Positions 34,445 to 37,332 of a DNA stretch of 37,332 bases are shown here, in pieces. Positions within the stretch are counted from its first letter, which is position 1. Each line of letters opens with the position of its first letter. This DNA is from Planctomycetota bacterium (GTDB taxonomy: Bacteria; Planctomycetota; E44-bin39). The notes below the pieces were generated by a model. It was not told the DNA's origin and searched no databases. It saw nothing but the letters and a program-made list of their open reading frames with translations. The position numbers and the translations under genes were made by a program. The DNA lies in assembly GCA_004376375.1 (NCBI GenBank), contig SOJX01000143.1, positions 1 through 37,332 of the forward strand. Reading direction: 5' to 3'.

Positions 34445-34508
34445 CTAACTTCTTAACTTCAGCACTTCTTAACTTCAACACTTCAGCACTTCTTAACTTC
34501 AACACCAA
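34445..34508. repeat. Octamer tandem array (unit TTAACTTC/AGCACTTC)
   Basis: Eight phased 8-bp units run from 34445 to 34508: CTAACTTC, TTAACTTC, AGCACTTC, TTAACTTC, AACACTTC, AGCACTTC, TTAACTTC, AACACCAA. It lies upstream of the lipid kinase promoter region. Confidence 0.93.
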
Positions 34509-34519
34509 ACAAAAGAAAC

Positions 34520-34547
34520 TTGCAAATGCCTGTGCGTGTGTTAGGAT
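34520..34547 (+). promoter_or_regulatory. Weak candidate promoter for the lipid kinase gene
   Basis: TTGCAA (34520-34525) and TAGGAT (34542-34547) are 16 bp apart, ending 22 bases before the ATG at 34570. The -10 matches the consensus at 4 of 6 positions. Confidence 0.3.
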
Positions 34548-34569
34548 TTACCTTGAGTAGTATCTTATT

Positions 34570-35454
34570 ATGGGTAAACGAACTGCGATAATTTATAACC
34601 CGATTTCGGGCCGGGGAAAGTCAAAGAGGCTCAGTGGAAAAGTAGCCCGAGCGCTTGAAAAATCAGGCCACGACGCACTGCTCAGCCCGACCGAATCCAC
34701 CGGCGATGCCAGGCGCATGGCCGGCGAATTCGCCGAAAACGGTATAGACGCGGTGGTCGCGGTCGGGGGCGACGGAACGGTTTCCGAAATCGTATGCGGC
34801 CTGGACGGCGCAGACATCCCGGTGGCCATTTGCCCGGCCGGAACGGCAAACGTACTTGCGCTCGAGCTCGGCCTCCCCAGCGCGCCGGAGAAGATTGCCG
34901 AACTTGTAACAAAGGGCAAAGTAAGGCGAATCGACGTCGGGCGCATTGGGAAAAAACGCTTTGTGGTTGCGGCTTCAGCCGGCGTGGACGCATGGGTGGT
35001 ACACGACCTGTACAACACGCGCAAGGGCGCGATAACCATGGCCACGTATACCGGCCATATCCTGCGGGCGATGCGCACATACAGGTACCCCCCGATGCTG
35101 GTCGAGATAGACGGGAAACCGCTGGGCCGAAGCGTCGGATACGTCGTTGTCGCAAACACGCACCGCTACGGCGGACCGCTCCGCATCGCGCGGCGCGGCA
35201 AGTGCGACGACGGCCTGCTGGACATCACCATTGCACGGGGAAGAAGCCTGCGAACCGCTTTACATTACACGGCTGCATCGGTCGCAAGAATGCTCCCGCT
35301 TTTGAGTGGAGTAAAGACATATACCGGAAAACACGTATCGATAAAGCCGGAGGACGACTCCGAAATCCCCGTGCAGATTGACGGCGACCCCGGGGGAACG
35401 CTTCCGGTCACTATTGAAATAATTCCGGGCGCTGCGCCGATGCTTGTGCCGTAG
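34570..35454 (+). CDS. YegS/DgkB-family lipid kinase
   Basis: In this 294-residue kinase of the diacylglycerol kinase catalytic-domain fold, the ATP-binding loop VGGDGTVSE is at 65-73. The start TAIIYNPISGRGKSKR (about 5-20) and AICPAGTANVLALELGLP are family hallmarks. Family members phosphorylate diacylglycerol, phosphatidylglycerol, ceramide or undecaprenol-type lipids at the inner membrane face. The exact substrate cannot be read from sequence. The ATG lacks a strong ribosome site. It precedes kdsA by 33 bases, so co-transcription is likely and an envelope-lipid role fits the context. Confidence 0.88.
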   Translation: MGKRTAIIYNPISGRGKSKRLSGKVARALEKSGHDALLSPTESTGDARRMAGEFAENGIDAVVAVGGDGTVSEIVCGLDGADIPVAICPAGTANVLALELGLPSAPEKIAELVTKGKVRRIDVGRIGKKRFVVAASAGVDAWVVHDLYNTRKGAITMATYTGHILRAMRTYRYPPMLVEIDGKPLGRSVGYVVVANTHRYGGPLRIARRGKCDDGLLDITIARGRSLRTALHYTAASVARMLPLLSGVKTYTGKHVSIKPEDDSEIPVQIDGDPGGTLPVTIEIIPGAAPMLVP

Positions 35455-35487
35455 CGAAACGACGGAAACCGGACTCGAGGAACTCAC

Positions 35488-36324
35488 ATGGTCGATACCG
35501 TAACAGTGAAAAACATGGAGCTTGGAAAGCCGGGCGAACTCTTTCTCATAGCCGGGCCGTGCGTGATTGAATCGGAAGATATGTCTCTCTCGGTCGCGAA
35601 AATCCTGGCTGAAACCGCGGAGAAGCACGGAATACCGCTGATATTCAAAAGCTCCTACGACAAGGCAAACCGCTCCAATATAAAAAGTTATCGCGGACCG
35701 GGTATCGAGCTGGGTCTGGATATTCTTTCAAAAGTCGCCGCCGATATCGGTCTGCCCGTTACGACCGACGTCCACACCCCGTCCGAAGCGGAGCGTGCCG
35801 GGAAAGTCGTCGATATTATCCAGGTTCCGGCTTTCCTGTCCCGCCAGACCGACCTTCTTGCAGCCGCGGGAAAGACCGGCAAAACGGTAAACGTAAAGAA
35901 GGGTCAGTTCCTCGCGCCGCGTGATATGAAAAATGTGGTGGAGAAAATTCGTTCGGCGGGTGGAAAACAAATCCTCCTCACGGAACGCGGAACCTCGCTG
36001 GGCTACAATAACCTCGTAGCCGACATGAGATCGATACCGTTGATGCAGGAGACCGGCTGCCCGGTCGTCTTCGACGCGACCCACTCGGTACAGCTTCCCG
36101 GCGGGCGCGGCAGTGCCTCGGGCGGCGAGAAACAGTTCGTCAAAACGCTCGCGTGTGCGGCCGTCGCCGCCGGCGCCAACGGTATCTTTTTTGAAGTGCA
36201 TCCCGATCCGCAGAACGCGAAGTGCGATCCTGACACGCAGCTATCACCCGGGGAGCTCGACGCGCTCCTCGGAAAACTCATTGCGATATCAAAAGCCGCC
36301 ATGCCGATCAGTGGCGAGAAATAA
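35488..36324 (+). CDS. kdsA: 3-deoxy-8-phosphooctulonate synthase (Kdo-8-P synthase)
   Basis: The 278-residue KdsA condenses phosphoenolpyruvate with arabinose 5-phosphate to Kdo-8-phosphate for LPS inner core. FLIAGPCVIESED is at about 15-27, KSSYDKANRSNIKSYRGPG (about 53-71) contains the N-R-S substrate motif, and HSVQLPGG is present near 204. Near the C-terminus FFEVHPDPQNAKCDPDTQL is standard; the C-D-P motif suggests the metal-dependent type, with cysteines also near residue 16-20 (GPCVIE). It shows that the organism makes LPS or a Kdo-containing glycan. The stop is 2 bases before the next gene. Confidence 0.97.
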   Translation: MVDTVTVKNMELGKPGELFLIAGPCVIESEDMSLSVAKILAETAEKHGIPLIFKSSYDKANRSNIKSYRGPGIELGLDILSKVAADIGLPVTTDVHTPSEAERAGKVVDIIQVPAFLSRQTDLLAAAGKTGKTVNVKKGQFLAPRDMKNVVEKIRSAGGKQILLTERGTSLGYNNLVADMRSIPLMQETGCPVVFDATHSVQLPGGRGSASGGEKQFVKTLACAAVAAGANGIFFEVHPDPQNAKCDPDTQLSPGELDALLGKLIAISKAAMPISGEK

Positions 36325-36326
36325 AA

Positions 36327-37332
36327 ATGAAAGTAAAAGTTACATTGCTTCTTCTATCCGCTGTGGCAATTCTGCTTGCCGCGCCTGAAACACTCTTCGC
36401 GGCAGAAGAACTGGAATGGCAATGGATGGAAGGCGACAACTTTATCTACGAGGTAAAGGCAAAACTAGCTGCGAAGAAACCGCGTAAAATCGACTGCGAA
36501 ATCGAAGGGGCGATCCACGTCTTTGGACGACGCGAAGACACGGCAACGTTCGAGTTTTGTTTTACGAAAAACAAGGCGACCGACAACACGGGAACTTACG
36601 AAACACCCGCTGAAGTCCTGCAGAACGCCACCGTGGTGGGATATTTTGATACTCTCGGCTACGTCACCGACATTGACAACGGCACCCTTGCCGCAACCAT
36701 CGGCCAGTACATAGCCGCCTGGTTCCCTCCGCTGAGAGGAAAGACCAAAGTCGGCGAGACGTGGGACGTGATTATCCCCCGCGGCGGGAAGATCCCCCGC
36801 GACCGGAAGTTGTCGGGCACGGTGCGCTATGAAGCGTCGCATGAAGACGAAGACGGCAACCGCATTGCAGTTCTCAAATTCTCTTTCAGCAGCGGCCGCG
36901 GAACAAACCTTACGCGGACAATAAACGGCACCGCCCGTTTCGATGTAAACCGCGGACGATATGTCAGCATAAAGCGCACCCTCCTCATCAAGGGCACGCG
37001 CCAGGTAAAAAACACCACAAGGGGAAAAGGCGGCACACTCAACACGTTCACCACAACCGTCCCTGTCGATGAAGTCCGCACGGCCGAGTGCGTCCTGATA
37101 TCAAGCCCCGATAACCCGCACCCGAAGGTCCGGGAACGCAAATGGATTGAAGGCCTGAAAAAGCGCCTCGAGAAAAACCCCACGGACACGGCTGCAATGC
37201 GCGAACTGGGCCGATATTACGCCGCGCGAAAGGAAATGGAAGAAGCAAAAAAATATTTCCGCCGCATGCTGGCAATTACCGAGAACCATGAAGTAAGAAT
37301 CCGTCTTGCGCGTATATACCTCAAGGAGGGTA
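36327..37332 (+). CDS. Secreted protein with TPR-like C-terminus, partial (runs off the window)
   Basis: The frame is open from the ATG at 36327 to the window end (335 codons), with no stop seen. A signal peptide occupies about residues 1-26 (LLLLSAVAILLAA, ending TLFA). The next 240 residues are beta-rich (for example TVRYEASHEDEDGNRIAVLK and INGTARFDVNRGRYVSI), with no family I can name. From about residue 275 a helical, repeat-like stretch appears (KRLEKNPTDTAAMRELGRYY, EEAKKYFRRMLAI) that reads as the start of a TPR array. The ATG lies 2 bases after kdsA, so it is probably co-transcribed. The role is unknown, probably periplasmic or outer-membrane. Confidence 0.75.
   Translation, partial: MKVKVTLLLLSAVAILLAAPETLFAAEELEWQWMEGDNFIYEVKAKLAAKKPRKIDCEIEGAIHVFGRREDTATFEFCFTKNKATDNTGTYETPAEVLQNATVVGYFDTLGYVTDIDNGTLAATIGQYIAAWFPPLRGKTKVGETWDVIIPRGGKIPRDRKLSGTVRYEASHEDEDGNRIAVLKFSFSSGRGTNLTRTINGTARFDVNRGRYVSIKRTLLIKGTRQVKNTTRGKGGTLNTFTTTVPVDEVRTAECVLISSPDNPHPKVRERKWIEGLKKRLEKNPTDTAAMRELGRYYAARKEMEEAKKYFRRMLAITENHEVRIRLARIYLKEG

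Overview
The window looks like chromosomal backbone of a Gram-negative bacterium of about 55-60% GC. KdsA (Kdo synthesis for LPS), a lipoprotein signal and type IV pilin-like proteins imply an outer membrane. A 2-oxoacid:acceptor oxidoreductase subunit, a glutaconate-type CoA-transferase and LarB hint at anaerobic metabolism. I cannot fix the phylum; the overall character suggests a PVC-type or candidate-phylum lineage (low confidence).

Layout. Positions 1-9534 carry short units: glycine C-acetyltransferase (kbl), an AT-rich SUMF1-fold membrane protein, an FmdB zinc ribbon, a secreted S41 protease, a lipoprotein, a three-gene pilin-like operon, a HAMP-like membrane protein and a MobA/MocA-like nucleotidyltransferase. 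Positions 9785-26345 are one large minus-strand information-processing block, read in transcription order as tRNA-Thr, tRNA-Tyr, tRNA-Gly, tRNA-Thr, tuf, rpmG, tRNA-Trp, secE, nusG, rplK, rplA, rplJ, rplL, rpoB, rpoC, rpsL, rpsG, fusA. The tRNA-tuf part has the same order as E. coli thrU-tyrU-glyT-thrT-tufB. A promoter with a perfect TATAAT lies upstream of the first tRNA. Positions 26637-29907 hold a second S41 protease coupled to tsaD, then larB. Positions 29908 to about 31900 form an AT-rich two-gene island: an unknown 190-aa protein and a membrane-anchored Mrr-like nuclease. After it come an iorB-type subunit, gctAB-like CoA-transferase genes, a YegS-like lipid kinase, kdsA and a truncated TPR-like secreted protein that runs off the end.

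Two things stand out. First, about half of the non-coding spacers between transcription units hold degenerate tandem arrays whose unit is almost always 7 or 8 bp, although the unit sequence differs from site to site. Some arrays abut tRNA 3' ends or stop codons, and some would form mRNA leaders. Second, the AT-rich island starts 5 bp after the larB stop and encodes a candidate defence module: transmembrane helix, 11-residue Trp repeats, PD-(D/E)xK domain and a C-terminal YHLP-type domain, plus an unknown partner. No transposase, integrase, rRNA or CRISPR array was seen. No gene-free stretch exceeds 300 bases; the longest are 26346-26636, 5096-5377 and 9535-9784.
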